Assembly (NCBI RefSeq): GCF_937973075.1
Contig: NZ_CALBWL010000023.1
Coordinates: 6,037-70,036 of the forward strand
DNA: 64,000 nucleotides
Reading direction: 5' to 3'
Origin: an uncultured Campylobacter sp.
GTDB lineage: Bacteria; Campylobacterota; Campylobacteria; Campylobacterales; Campylobacteraceae
Positions within the stretch are counted from its first letter, which is position 1, and the number at the start of each line of letters is the position of its first letter. A model generated the notes under the pieces. That model did no database searches, was not told where the DNA came from, and saw nothing but the letters and a program-made list of their open reading frames with translations. Shown piece after piece: positions 10,447 to 21,500 of the stretch. The position numbers and the translations under genes were made by a program.

Positions 10447-10453
10447 CCCATTT
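10431..10453 (+). terminator. Hairpin overlapping the stop of the AsmA-like gene
   Basis: Perfect 10-bp stem AAATGGGCTA/TAGCCCATTT with a 3-nt loop; the stop codon TAG lies in the right arm. The stem ends in TTT but no further T run follows, so efficiency is uncertain. Confidence 0.6.
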
Positions 10454-10805
10454 GCTCCCATTTGGCGCTTAAAATTTATGGATACTGCTAAACGAGCGCG
10501 AAATTTAAAATTTTAAAATTTTGAAATCTCGAGCAGTTTAAATTCTAAAATTTAGCGCTAGCCGGCGCAGACAAAGCCGCAAAATTTCAAAACTCGGCGC
10601 ACGCTATTTATCAAAATTTTAAATCTCGTTTCGGTATATTTTTGATGACGATTTAAATTTATCGCCGTAAGCTTATCCTACTCGCCGCCGCTACCCGCAA
10701 TGAAATGCACGCCGCAACCTAGCGTCTTTTAAAGTATTTCGTATCGATATTGCGCGCCGTGTTTTCAGGCTATCCGATGCTAATTAAAATTTCGCGGCGC
10801 AACGT
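10454..10805. other. Gene-free stretch
   Basis: About 350 bases between two convergent genes. I see AAATTT-type words only, no open frame with a start signal and no RNA gene. Confidence 0.55.
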
Positions 10806-11438
10806 TTATTGCAGGCGCCATGCTTGATAAAATTTACCCGCCATAATCGCAAGAAAGATAAGCGTCAAAGCTCCAAATACCGTAGCCGTAAATTTATCAT
10901 CCGTCGTAGCGTATTTGTCATATCTGAATTTCATCAGATACTCGCGCTGCGGCGGATCGACGCTTGCATTATAATCCAAAAATAAAACCTGATACGCCGT
11001 GCCGCGATCTTGAAACGGAAACGGACGGCTTTGATACCAAGCCTTAACTCGCTTGCCTTCCAGCCATTCGTATGCGATTAGCGAAATAGAAGGCTTGATA
11101 TTTACGCCTTGCCACTCGTCCGCTCCTGAGCGCTTAAAATTAGCTTCCGTAATTGCCGCATTGAGCAAAATTTTATTTTTATAAAAGTAGGTTAAGTTAT
11201 CCGTATCGCCATTTAAAAAGACTTTGATAAATTTGCGCTCGTCCGTAAAAATCTGCATATATTCGCGCCCATCATCGCTTCCGACATCCATGATTATTCC
11301 ATTTGCGATTTTCAGATCATCTAAGCTTTTCGGATTCAAGCTAAAAAGAAATCCGTACCACATCGCCGCCAAATAAAATGCGATCATAAATAGATCGAAC
11401 TTACGATCTAAGTTATGCCAAATTTCGCCGAGCTTCAT
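10806..11438 (-). CDS. Two-helix membrane protein, unknown function
   Basis: I do not recognise a family. The 210-residue product has a membrane segment near residues 16-34 (LFMIAFYLAAMWYGFLFSL) and another near the C-terminus (TATVFGALTLIFLAIMAG), enclosing about 150 residues with mixed strands and several aromatic residues (ISLIAYEWLEGKRVKAWYQS), probably periplasmic. It is the downstream gene of a likely pair with the lipoprotein at 11491-12108, separated by about 50 nt on the same strand. Confidence 0.7.
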   Translation of the reverse strand: MKLGEIWHNLDRKFDLFMIAFYLAAMWYGFLFSLNPKSLDDLKIANGIIMDVGSDDGREYMQIFTDERKFIKVFLNGDTDNLTYFYKNKILLNAAITEANFKRSGADEWQGVNIKPSISLIAYEWLEGKRVKAWYQSRPFPFQDRGTAYQVLFLDYNASVDPPQREYLMKFRYDKYATTDDKFTATVFGALTLIFLAIMAGKFYQAWRLQ

Positions 11439-11490
11439 CGATCATTACATTGTAAGTTTCGCTGCAAGATACGCAATTTCACAGCTTTTA

Positions 11491-12108
11491 TTATCGCGGG
11501 CTATATTCCTGCATCATTACCACGGGCAGAAACAGTACCGTTCCCACAATTATTATCGGTATAGCTACGATGGTGCTTATCGTATACAATAGGGCGTTGC
11601 CCTCGCAGCGTTCAGGCCTAACCTCGATGTTTGCCGGGATCGGAGAGCGCAGCCTATCGCTTGGCTTCATTATTTCGCTAAGATTTTTGATCTGCACTAC
11701 TCGCGCATCAAAGTTAAAAATAACTTCTATCTCGCCTTTTTTCTCATCGATTTCGATGCGGTTCGCTAGAGCCTTGATTTTGGCGACATCTGCACCGGCT
11801 GCAGAATTCAAAAATGCGCTGAAGCTACCGCGCACCTCGCCGTTTTTAGCATCGGTTACTTCGATCTGTACAAACTCGCGCTTAAGCCCCTTGGCGTATC
11901 CGCCGTCGTAAAATTCAGAAATTCTCTTAAGCGACGAGCCGTCCGTCAGCACATAGCTGAGTTTCTCACCTACGATGTATTCCTTGCCATCGTTTATGAA
12001 AAATGCCGTGATCTTTTCGGGCGTTTCGTTCGCCCCAGGCACTACGTTTTGTTTGCACTGGCATCCCACAAGCAGGACAGCTAGTAAAACCGCGATAAAT
12101 TTTTTCAT
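11491..12108 (-). CDS. Putative lipoprotein with C-terminal membrane helix
   Basis: The 205-residue product begins MKKFIAVLLAVLLVGCQCK, a lipobox (LVGC) with the lipidated Cys at residue 16. A middle domain of about 130 residues (KITAFFINDGKEYIVGEKL) is followed by a strongly hydrophobic segment near the C-terminus (ISTIVAIPIIIVGTVLFLPV), unusual for a lipoprotein because it gives two membrane attachments. Ribosome binding site AAGGAT. It probably shares a transcript with the membrane protein at 10806. No family recognised. Confidence 0.7.
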   Translation of the reverse strand: MKKFIAVLLAVLLVGCQCKQNVVPGANETPEKITAFFINDGKEYIVGEKLSYVLTDGSSLKRISEFYDGGYAKGLKREFVQIEVTDAKNGEVRGSFSAFLNSAAGADVAKIKALANRIEIDEKKGEIEVIFNFDARVVQIKNLSEIMKPSDRLRSPIPANIEVRPERCEGNALLYTISTIVAIPIIIVGTVLFLPVVMMQEYSPR

Positions 12109-12241
12109 GATGATCCTTTAAAATTTTAAATTAGCGTATGAATTCCGCAGCCAAAGCTTTATCTCAAAAAATTTCAGCGGCGAAATTTTACGTCGATACA
12201 ATTTAGCCGTAGCCGGACTTAAATTTAACTCCAAACGAAGG

Positions 12242-12685
12242 CTACTTCAGTGCCGCTTTGACTGCATCGCTCAGCCGTTTGCCGTCCACTCTTGAGCCGA
12301 GCGCTTCCTTGGCGGCTTTCATCACGCGCCCCATATCCTTTGCGCCGCTCGCACCGAGCTTGGCGATTAGCGAGCTAACCGCAGCGGCAAGCTCGGCATC
12401 GCTTAGCTGCGCGGGCAGATAAGACGCGATGATCTCGATCTCGCCCTGCTCTTTTTGCACCAGATCGTCGCGACCGCCCGCGCGGTACTGCTGCACGGAG
12501 TCGTTTCGGCGCTTGATCTCGCTTTGAAGTATGCTAAAGACGCGCTCGTCGCTAAGGCTGATGCGCTCGTCCACCTCGACCTGCTTAAGCGTGGCGTTAA
12601 GCATCCTCAGGCTGTCTCTGCGGAAGTGATCGCCGCTTTTCATCGCCGTTTTAATGTCTTCTAAAATTTGCTCTCGCACACCCAT
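12242..12685 (-). CDS. GatB/YqeY domain protein
   Basis: The 147-residue protein matches the free-standing YqeY family, related to the tail domain of the GatB subunit of tRNA amidotransferase. Typical features are the N-terminal EQILEDIKTAMKSGDHFRRD, the middle RNDSVQQYRAGGRDDLVQKE and LPAQLSDAEL, and the C-terminal GAKDMGRVMKAAKEALGSRVDGK. It has a good ribosome binding site (AAGGAGCG). Its role is unclear; binding of tRNA has been proposed for the domain. It stands alone on the minus strand, downstream of the nitric oxide reductase. Confidence 0.92.
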   Translation of the reverse strand: MGVREQILEDIKTAMKSGDHFRRDSLRMLNATLKQVEVDERISLSDERVFSILQSEIKRRNDSVQQYRAGGRDDLVQKEQGEIEIIASYLPAQLSDAELAAAVSSLIAKLGASGAKDMGRVMKAAKEALGSRVDGKRLSDAVKAALK

Positions 12686-12880
12686 TTTTCGCTCCTTTAG
12701 ATTGAAATTTCGGCGGTAATTGTAGCAAATTTAAAATTTGGCTCGGGTAAATTTAAGAGGATTAAATTTTAAAATTTTAAAGATTTAGCGCAATTTGCGG
12801 CTAAGCTTAAGACTCGCGCGGATATCGTCCGCGAAAATAAGCTCACGCACAAAAGGCTCGCGCAAAGCCGAGTAAAATTT

Positions 12881-12916
12881 AAAAAGCCTCGTAAGAACAT
12901 AAAATTCCTGCGAGGC
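12881..12916 (-). terminator. Rho-independent terminator of the nitric oxide reductase gene
   Basis: Reading leftwards, the stem GCCTCG/CGAGGC extends inwards through AGGAA/TTCTT pairs and is followed directly by TTTTT AAATTTT. It lies 30 nt past the stop at 12946. Confidence 0.82.
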
Positions 12917-12945
12917 AAAGCGAGTAATTAAAGCCCGCGAAAGCT

Positions 12946-15189
12946 CTATTTAGCGCGTGAGAATATCATTCGCACGATTTGAAGCAAGAAGCACACGCTT
13001 CCTACCAAAAAGATCGTATCGCCGATGATACGCGCCCAGCGGAGCCCGTAGAGGCTGTCTTTCTGCAAAAATTCCGCGCTTCTTGCATACCACATACCCA
13101 CGTCGATCGCCGCAAACGCCTGCAAAATTCCAACCGGAAGAAGCGAGATTAGTACCATCAGAAGCAGACCCGCATTTAGCGCCCAAAAGCCGATCTTCAT
13201 CAGCGTATCGTCGAAGCTTTTGTCTTTGTAAATATAAAGCGCCACGAGCCACACGAAGCCAAGAGCCAAAAAGCCGTATACGCCAAATAGCGCCGTATGT
13301 GCGTGCACTGCGGTGGTGTTTAAGCCCTGAATATAAAATAGCGCAAGCGGCGGGTTGATCAAAAAGCCGAAAACGCCCGCGCCCAGCATATTCCAAAACG
13401 CTACGGCGATGAAGCAGTAAAGCGGCCATTTTAGGCGCTTAGCCCAATCCTGCGCGAATTGAAGCTTGTAGTAGTGAAACGCCTCCGAACCCAAAAGCAC
13501 CAAAGGCACGACTTCAAGCGCCGAAAAGCTTGCACCCACAGCCATTATCGGCGTAGTGGTGCCCGCAAAATAGAGGTGGTGGAAGGTGCCCGGAATTCCG
13601 CCGATTAGGAAAATCGATGCGCTAGCAATCGAGGTGTAGGTGGCAAATTTCTTGCTTACTAAACCTAAGGACGCGAACACGAACGCCAAAGACGCCGTCG
13701 CGAAAACCTCAAAAAATCCCTCGACCCAAAGGTGCACGACCCACCAGCGCCAGTACTCCATCACAGGGATCGGCGAGCGCTGTCCGTAAAATAGTCCTGC
13801 GCCGTAAAAAAGCCCCACGGCGATGACCGAAGCGGTAAAGATCGCTAATAAATTCTTATCGCCCTCGGCTCTAAAGCCTGCGATAAAGCCGCGAAGCACG
13901 AGTACCATCCAGATCACAAGGCCCACGAACAGTATCAGCTGCCAAATTCTACCGAGGTCTAAATACTCGTATCCTTGATGTCCGATCCAGAAGCTGCTGC
14001 TTGGATCCATCTTGCCTGCAATCGCCATGTATTCGCCCGCGAAGCTGCCGACGACCAAGAAAAGAAGCGCATAGAAAAGCACGTCCACGCCGAGCTTTTG
14101 AAATTTAGGATCCTTGCCGCCGTTGATGATCGGCGCTAGAAACAATCCCGCCGCCAAAAAGCCAGTAGCGATCCAGAAAATGGATGCCTGCACATGCCAG
14201 GTGCGCGCTAGCGAGTAAGGGATATATTGCGAAATATCAAGCCCGAAAAAGGACTGACCCTCGATCGTGTAGTGCGCAACAAAGCCGCCGATGAAGGCCT
14301 GAAATGCAAACAGCGCAACCGCTACGAAAAGATATTTGCCAAGCGCCTTTTGCGACGGCGTAAGCGCCAAAGCGGCGATAGGATCGGCGCTAAGCTTCGC
14401 AGGAGCCTCGAAATCTTCGTCCTTTTTGCCATAGAAATTTCCAAACCACACCAGAAGACCGATGCCGGTAAGCAAAATAACGAGGCTTGCAATCGTCCAA
14501 ACAACGTTTTCCGTGGTAGGGACATTGTCTATTAGCGGCTCGTGCGGCCAGTTATTGGTATAGGTCGCCTCTCCGCCCGGACGATCCGTAGAAACCGCCC
14601 ACGCAGTCCAAAAGATGAAATCCACGAGCTCGGCGCGGTGTTGCTCGTTTGCGAGCGTGTTTTCCTTCATCGCGTAATCCTCGCGAAGCTTCTTAAAGCG
14701 CGGATCGTTTCCGAAAACGCCCATGTACTCGTCTTTTACGACCGCCATAGCCTTTAAGCGATCATCGCTTAGCTTAACGGTGCCGTCTTTTACGGTATTG
14801 GTGCGGTACTCGGCCTTGGTAAGCGCCTTGATCTGCGCCTTTTGCTCGTCGCTCAAAGCGTCAAATTTCACGCCGAAGCGCTCCTGCGACTTGATATCCA
14901 TAAACGCAACCAGCTCCTTATGTAGCCAATCCGCGCTCCAATCAGGCGCTTGATACGCTCCGTGACCCCATATCGAGCCTACCTGCATACCACCGATGCT
15001 CTGCCAGGCCTCCTGTCCGCGGTAAATGCGCTCGGTACCGATCAACTCGTTGCCGCTAGCATCGGTAAATTTTACCACCGGCGGAGACTGCCTATATACC
15101 TCGCCGCCGTAAAAACCCAAGAAACTAAAGCCCACGATGAGTACCGCTACAAGCGCCATCCAGAGCTTTTTAAATTCTGCCATTTTCAC
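12946..15189 (-). CDS. norZ: Quinol-dependent nitric oxide reductase (qNOR)
   Basis: qNOR reduces 2 NO to N2O with electrons from quinol at the cytoplasmic membrane, for nitric oxide detoxification or anaerobic respiration. The 747-residue length fits the single-subunit fusion type. It starts with a membrane helix (LWMALVAVLIVGFSFLGFYG), then an extracytoplasmic cytochrome-like domain of about 200 residues, then the 12-helix haem-copper oxidase core. Haem and metal ligand regions are visible as HVQASIFWIATGFLAAG, HLWVEGFFEVFATASLAF, HHLYFAG and VHAHTALFGVYGFLALG. It is monocistronic, with a terminator downstream and an FNR/CRP-like dyad upstream. Confidence 0.95.
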   Translation of the reverse strand: MKMAEFKKLWMALVAVLIVGFSFLGFYGGEVYRQSPPVVKFTDASGNELIGTERIYRGQEAWQSIGGMQVGSIWGHGAYQAPDWSADWLHKELVAFMDIKSQERFGVKFDALSDEQKAQIKALTKAEYRTNTVKDGTVKLSDDRLKAMAVVKDEYMGVFGNDPRFKKLREDYAMKENTLANEQHRAELVDFIFWTAWAVSTDRPGGEATYTNNWPHEPLIDNVPTTENVVWTIASLVILLTGIGLLVWFGNFYGKKDEDFEAPAKLSADPIAALALTPSQKALGKYLFVAVALFAFQAFIGGFVAHYTIEGQSFFGLDISQYIPYSLARTWHVQASIFWIATGFLAAGLFLAPIINGGKDPKFQKLGVDVLFYALLFLVVGSFAGEYMAIAGKMDPSSSFWIGHQGYEYLDLGRIWQLILFVGLVIWMVLVLRGFIAGFRAEGDKNLLAIFTASVIAVGLFYGAGLFYGQRSPIPVMEYWRWWVVHLWVEGFFEVFATASLAFVFASLGLVSKKFATYTSIASASIFLIGGIPGTFHHLYFAGTTTPIMAVGASFSALEVVPLVLLGSEAFHYYKLQFAQDWAKRLKWPLYCFIAVAFWNMLGAGVFGFLINPPLALFYIQGLNTTAVHAHTALFGVYGFLALGFVWLVALYIYKDKSFDDTLMKIGFWALNAGLLLMVLISLLPVGILQAFAAIDVGMWYARSAEFLQKDSLYGLRWARIIGDTIFLVGSVCFLLQIVRMIFSRAK

Positions 15190-15213
15190 TCCTTTAACTG
15201 AAATTAGGAGAGA

Positions 15214-15255
15214 ATTCTACCCATTTAAATTTCTATAAGCATTGAGGCTCGTCAA
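15214..15255 (-). promoter_or_regulatory. Putative CRP/FNR-family activated promoter of qNOR
   Basis: The dyad TTGAGGCTCGTCAA at 15242-15255 has the family pattern TTGA-N6-TCAA. A -10-like TAGAAT lies at 15214-15219. The centres are 32 bp apart, which places the dyad at about -41.5, the classical class II activator position. Which regulator binds (FNR, DNR/NNR-like or NssR-like) cannot be told. Confidence 0.55.
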
Positions 15256-15468
15256 TAAAAAGATAAATTTTATCTGCTTAAGCTGGAATTTATTAAAGTA
15301 TACTTGGAAGGAGTACGAAACGATTGAGAAAATATACGCATAAAATGGTGTAAAGATACGGTAATTAAATAGCGCCGAATTAGTTGTTTTAAATTTAAAT
15401 AATCAAGCAGCATGGCGGCATGATGCACGCGCAACTTAGAGGCAAAAAAGATAGATATGCAAACAATC

Positions 15469-15500
15469 AAATTAGGCGAGGAATTTTCCTCGCCTAATTT
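15469..15500 (-). terminator. Terminator of the giant RTX gene
   Basis: A perfect inverted repeat with 15-nt arms (AAATTAGGCGAGGAA and its complement) around 2 central bases begins 3 nt after the stop codon of the large gene and is followed leftwards by a partly T-rich stretch. Confidence 0.75.
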
Positions 15501-15503
15501 TAC

Positions 15504-18500
15504 TTAATTACTCCAGCCGCTTGCGTAAATCTGTGCGATCTGCTCATTGGAGCGGAATTTATCCTCACCGAAATTTACAAATCCTTTATCGCTCGCATAA
15601 GAATTTAGATCCTCGATGATCTTTGAAATTTTATCACTAGTGATGTAATCTCCATCGCCAAGCTCTATTCTCTCTACCGCAGATTTAGAGCTGAACTGGT
15701 TTTCTATGGTTAGGCTTTTGCCTGCGTAACGCAATACTAAATCCTTGCCGAAAACCCCGTTTCTGCTAAATGAAATTTCATCCTTGCGAGCGCCTTGTAG
15801 TTTTAGTACATCTCTGCCGCCGTCTTTTAAGCTTAAATACTCTTTATCTCTAATCACGACGCCGTCTAAACTCGCAGATACGATGTATGTATCATCGCCG
15901 TCCGAACCGATAAGCGTAGCGCGATTTGCAGTGGCTATCAGCGTATCGTTTCCCTTTTCGCCGTTTGCGATATCGCCTTCCGCCGCAAAGATCACATCGT
16001 CACCCTTGCCTGCATTGATATGGTTAAATTTACCGAGGCTAATAATGGTATCGTTTTGCTTCGAGCCGTTCAGGATGTTTTTATCACCGGATGAGACGAT
16101 GGTACCTGCCGTTTTCAGAGTAGCCGTCTTTTTGAACTGATACCATTTCTTGCTTGGAAGCGCCAGGTTGGAATTTGAGATATTTATCTCGGTGCCGCCG
16201 TCAAGAAGAATTTTGCTAAGTTTCATATCTTTTGAGATGAAATAATCCTTAAGCGTCGTATTTGATCTGCCGCCATTAATGATCAGATCATTACCCGATC
16301 TTGCAAATTTAAGATCCGCCGCCCTGCTTGTAGTCAAATTTAGCGTATCACTTGCCTTACCGTCGATTACTATATTTTCGCTTCCGTCATTTATATAGCC
16401 GAGGTTTTTAAATTTAAGCGTTTTGGTAACCGAGATACCACCATCGCTAACTTCGATTTTAAATTCCTCTTCGCCTGCGGATTTTGAATTATAAAGATAA
16501 CTTCCGTCGGAATTTAGCTTTAAATTTTTACTGCCGCTAATAAGCTTAAATCGAAGCACATCGCCGTCTACGTCGCTAGCTGCTATCTTACCCGCGTAGC
16601 TGAAAGTATTTTTAAGAGTGACGGTTTCATTAGGATCTTCTACGATCGGCGCATCATTTACCGGATTGATTTTTAGAGCAATCTCCTTTTCGCAGCTTAG
16701 TCCAAATTCGTTCGTAACTCTGATTTTAAGATTTTGCTCGCCGTTAAAATTTAGCGCAGGTTTTACGTGTAGCATTCCATTATCGTCCAGCTCGGTGCTC
16801 AAATTCTCATTTGTAGTTAAAATTTCAAATTTTAACGCGCCGCCTATTTTATTTTCCACTTCAAGCGCCCCAGTCAGACTCGTATCCTCATCGAAGACAA
16901 ATTTTTCGCTTTTTATGTCGGGAGTTGAAACTTTTACGTTAAATTTAATCTCGCTTTCATCAAAGCTACCCCGACCGTCGCTCACTCTAATTTTGACGCT
17001 ATCCTCGCCGATAAATTTATCGTTCGGGATGTATTCGTAGCTTCCGTATTCATTTATGCGGAATTTGCCATTTTCTGCGTCTTTTAAAATTTCATAGCTA
17101 AGCTTATCGCCGTCAGGATCAATTGCTTCTAAAGCGGATACAAACTGTCTTACATCGTTTAACTCGGCATTTACGAGCTTATCTTTGAATTTTACAGGAT
17201 TATTTTGCGGAAGCTCCGCTTCAGATATCTCTTTAATAAACTCATCAAAACCATAAACCTTACCGTCAAAATAAAATTTTTCTATCTTGCCTTCGGTGTA
17301 ACCTTTTTTTATAGTTATACCGCCTATAATTTCGGTTTTATTATATGGATTGTAGACCGAAATTTTCATATCGTCGCCCTCGCGCCTAAACTTTAGATCC
17401 TCAGGGCTTAAAAAGGCAAATCTTAACGCATCCGCTCCGCCGTCATCGTAGATGATGTCCTCACCATCGCCTAAATAGTATTCGTAGATATTCCTATCCT
17501 TCGATCCGATTAGCAGATCGTTACCGGCTCCGCCGTTAAGAATGTCTATACCGCTGCCGCTCATTAAGATGTCATTTCCTGCGCCACCGTAAATCTCGTC
17601 GTTAAAATCCGAACCCACTACGAGGTCGTTGCCCTCTTTTGACGAGATGATAACGCCCGAACGCTCTTTGCTATAATCAAAGGTCTCGCTAGTTTTATCG
17701 CCAAATACATGCTTGCCGATAACGCCCGTGATCTCGTTTCCTGAAAGACTAAATTTTATACCGGTTTTAGCCAGAAGTGACGAAATTTTATCATTGCTTA
17801 AATAACTCTTATTGAGCTTAAAAAGCGCGTAATTATAGTCTCTTTTTAACACCGATGCTAGCAGATTGATCGACAGAGCCGTTTCACTTGCATTCGCTTC
17901 ACCGCTAATTATGCGAGCTAACTTTAAATTTAGAGCGTTAAACATAAGTGCGCAGCTTTTCGCATCCTCGCCAAAAAGTTTATTTGCTAAAATTTTACTG
18001 ATAGAATCAAATTTTATATTCTCGTATTCTTTAAGCACCGCAGTAATTATATACGGATTCGCCCTTTGTTCTGCGCTAAGCCTTGCGCCGCGGAAAGCCT
18101 CCACAACGGAGATTTTCTTTTCGGTTTCGTCGTCTAGATCGCTAAGGGCGATGCTTTGCTTTTTGCTCGTCTCAAACCACACATCGCGTACTATGCCGCT
18201 GCTGCCGTCGCTTCTTCTAAATTCCCCGCTTGCGGTTATTTTATTGCCGTTTTCGCTTTGGGTATCCTCTGTAGTTTTTAAAGATATAGATGAAATTCCG
18301 AGCTCTTTTAGGCTTTTTACTTCGTCTTTTCCGCATTTGCCGTCGCCATTGTCTTGCCAAAGAAGTAGCTCACCGAATCTCTCGTCTCTTTCGTCGATCA
18401 CGCCGTTATTATCGCTATCGAAATCCTTTAGAGCCTGCACGCCGTCCTTTGCATAGGTGCCATTTTTAAGCTTGGAATTTGATCCGAAAAGCTCGAAAGA

Positions 18501-21500
18501 ATTATTGATAATCCCGTCTTTATTGATATCTACGGCTAAAATTCCATCGCCTTTTTCTATCCATGCGGTTTTATTTCTTCTGCCGTCATTTATATAATCA
18601 AAATATGCCTGCGAATTATCTAGCGGCGTAGATGTGATACCGTTGCCGTTAAGATCGAGCACGACTGGAGGCAGCGATAAATCCTGCGAGCCGAAATTAT
18701 CGTTTAAAGCCCATTTGTCTAAAATTTTATCCATATCCGAGCTTAGCTCATCAAACGCTTTATCTACCGCACCCGCTCTGTACTCTTGCACGCTTTGTTT
18801 CAAACCATCATCGCCCGCCATAGCGTCGTTTAGCGATCTGACTTTACCGCTTCCCGCGAGGCTTGAAAGATCTCCCCCTTGCTCTGCGTCTTTTCTTTCG
18901 TAGATCGTATCCAAAGTATCCGATTTAAACCATCTGTTTTCAAAGCTAAGCTCCCCGTCGTTGGCGCCTATTTTAGCTCCTCCGGAGCCTGTATAGCCGC
19001 TACGTATATCTATACGCTCGATGCCTGCATTAGATAGTGACTTTATGCCATTTTTAGGGGTTGGGTTAGGAACGACCGGGCCGGAGTGATCTTCGTTGCC
19101 ATGATCCGGTAAAATTTCGTCTTCTCCTATTTGTCTGAAGTATAGTCTTTTAAATCCCTTTGTCACTCCATCTTGAGAAAAGGTGGCGTCGCCAATGACA
19201 AGATTATCGTTTTCTTGCCTTCTATTCTCTCTAGTGTCGCCTGCATATATACTATCTATACCTAGTTCTTTTAGCGTTTTTATCTCGCTCCTTTGACTTA
19301 TTCCGTCGCCGTTATCCTGCCAAACTAGAATTTCATTAAATTTATCGTCCTTTTCATCCAAAATTCCGTTATTATCACTATCGAATTTCTTTAACACCGC
19401 AAGACCTCTATTTATATAATCATTATTTCCCCATCCTTCAAATTTTTCGCCTATTAGTTCAGTGGTAGGATCAATGTATCCATCTCTATTTAGATCCATA
19501 GCAAGTAGCCCGTCACCTCGCTCTATCCAACCGCTCCTTTTAATCTCGCCATTTATATTAAATTTAGGCGAGGAATCGTCGCTTGGCGAAATAGAAGTGA
19601 TACCATTATTATTTAGATCAAGCACAAAGGCATTTAAGGAGTTATGAATTACCTTATTTTCTTGGGCGCGATTATATATTTCTTTGTCATCCCAATCGGT
19701 ACCATCTTGGAATATAAGTTGTAATCTTGAACCTCCCTTGATATATATCTTATCACTTAGCTCATCAAAACTCTTACCTTCCTCTTTTAGCGCTATCTCA
19801 TACGATATCCAATCAAATAAATCATGATTCTTTCTAATAATAATGTCATCAGTAGTAATGCCTTCTTTAAATTCTATATTTGTATAAGCATAACCACGCC
19901 AAGATCTCCATACCTTATGACCGATTATGATATCTTTTCCATCCCCTCTACCAAATTTGAAGACATTAAAGCTACTACTTCTAGAGTCACTTTTAAAATA
20001 ATCGTCTCCCTTGCCTGCGTCTATAATATTATATCCGCTACCTACTGATATCATATCATCTCCATCTCCGGCACCAATTTCATAATCGCCGTCTCCACAA
20101 ACTATAATATCATTACCATCTCCGGCGTTAATTTTGCGACTATCGTCTCCACAAACTATAAGATCACTTTTATCGGTACCGTTATATAAAAAATCGAGAT
20201 TTAATCTATTGCCGTCAGATAAAACAATATTTTCTACAATACCCGTAGTTTGAGCTGGCTCAGAAATAGCTCGCTTACGTCTAGAATTGGTACCCGCGGA
20301 TAGATAAGCCGCATTATTAGCGATATTATTGTTTTCGGAAGCAATTGCCTCTGATGTCGCTACCGGTGCATCGCCAGCAACGGCATAATCGACTCCAAAG
20401 TTTATAGTAATTACGTCCGTTATTTTACTTAAATCCTCATCCTTGGTAGCGATACCGTTTTTGACGTAAATTTTAATAGATTCATTCGTCTTTTCGATGA
20501 TTAAATTCTCTCTACTGATTCCCTCGCCAAATTTTAAGGTATCTATGCCATTCCAATCATATATGTTGACCTTACCGCTTCCTCTTTCATAGGTATAAAG
20601 AGTGTTGCCTAGGGTATCGTATTCACTCTCTTTTAGATTCACCTCGCTCGAATATCTTATTCCATTCAAATCCCAAGGCGCAGCATCGGAAACCAAATTA
20701 ATCGACCTAGGATCGCTATATTCGGGCTTTTGCTTATCTAAATTTAGCTCTTTCACATCCTTATAAAAGATAACCTCTTTTACTCTTTTTAACCCCTGGT
20801 CTGTTTGCAGAGTAAGGTCTTTTGTTTTATCTCCCAAGAATGCTCTTGCCCTGTCGTCTCCATAGATGTATAAATTTATAGAGTTATCGTCATTATTTTT
20901 AATGTAGATGTAATCATAAATTTTGTCGCTTTTATCGATCTTCATATCGTGATTTCTATCATATCCGCTAAGAAGAGTATCCAAATAATTTAGAGATATC
21001 GATTTGATCGGGGAGTTGGCGTCGTTTATAGAGATCAGTTCGCCCTCATCCGTTTTGGCATTGCGATTTTTATCTATCCAGATACTTAGGCTGGAGTTAT
21101 CCTTGCTATCTATAACTCCATCTTTATTTGTGTCAAAATCTCTAAGCAGAGATAAAGTATCCAAGGTGGTTTCGCCCTTGGAGTTTAAATATCTGTTGCC
21201 TATGATCTCACTGCCATTATCAACTATGCCGTTACGGTTTGTATCATTTACCAGCACCCCCTCGTCTTGCCCGAACCAATCAAGCATCCTCTCTTTAAAT
21301 CCGTCGGAATTCATATCGAAATAGAGTTTATTGCCGGATTTATCAGTATCGGTAGTACCCGATAAATTTAACGCAGCTCCGCTCTGCTTGGAATTTGCAT
21401 TATTCGCATTTGAAGCAAAGCCCGCCTTATCTTTATTACCGGAGCCAGGATTCTGCTCGGAGCGGTTAGGTACACACATACCGTCGGAGCAAGAGTCTGA

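Noticed and set aside
15270..15470. Minus-strand frame of 66 codons between the RTX gene and qNOR
   Set aside because: It starts at TTG just past the RTX terminator, has no ribosome binding site and no protein-like pattern.
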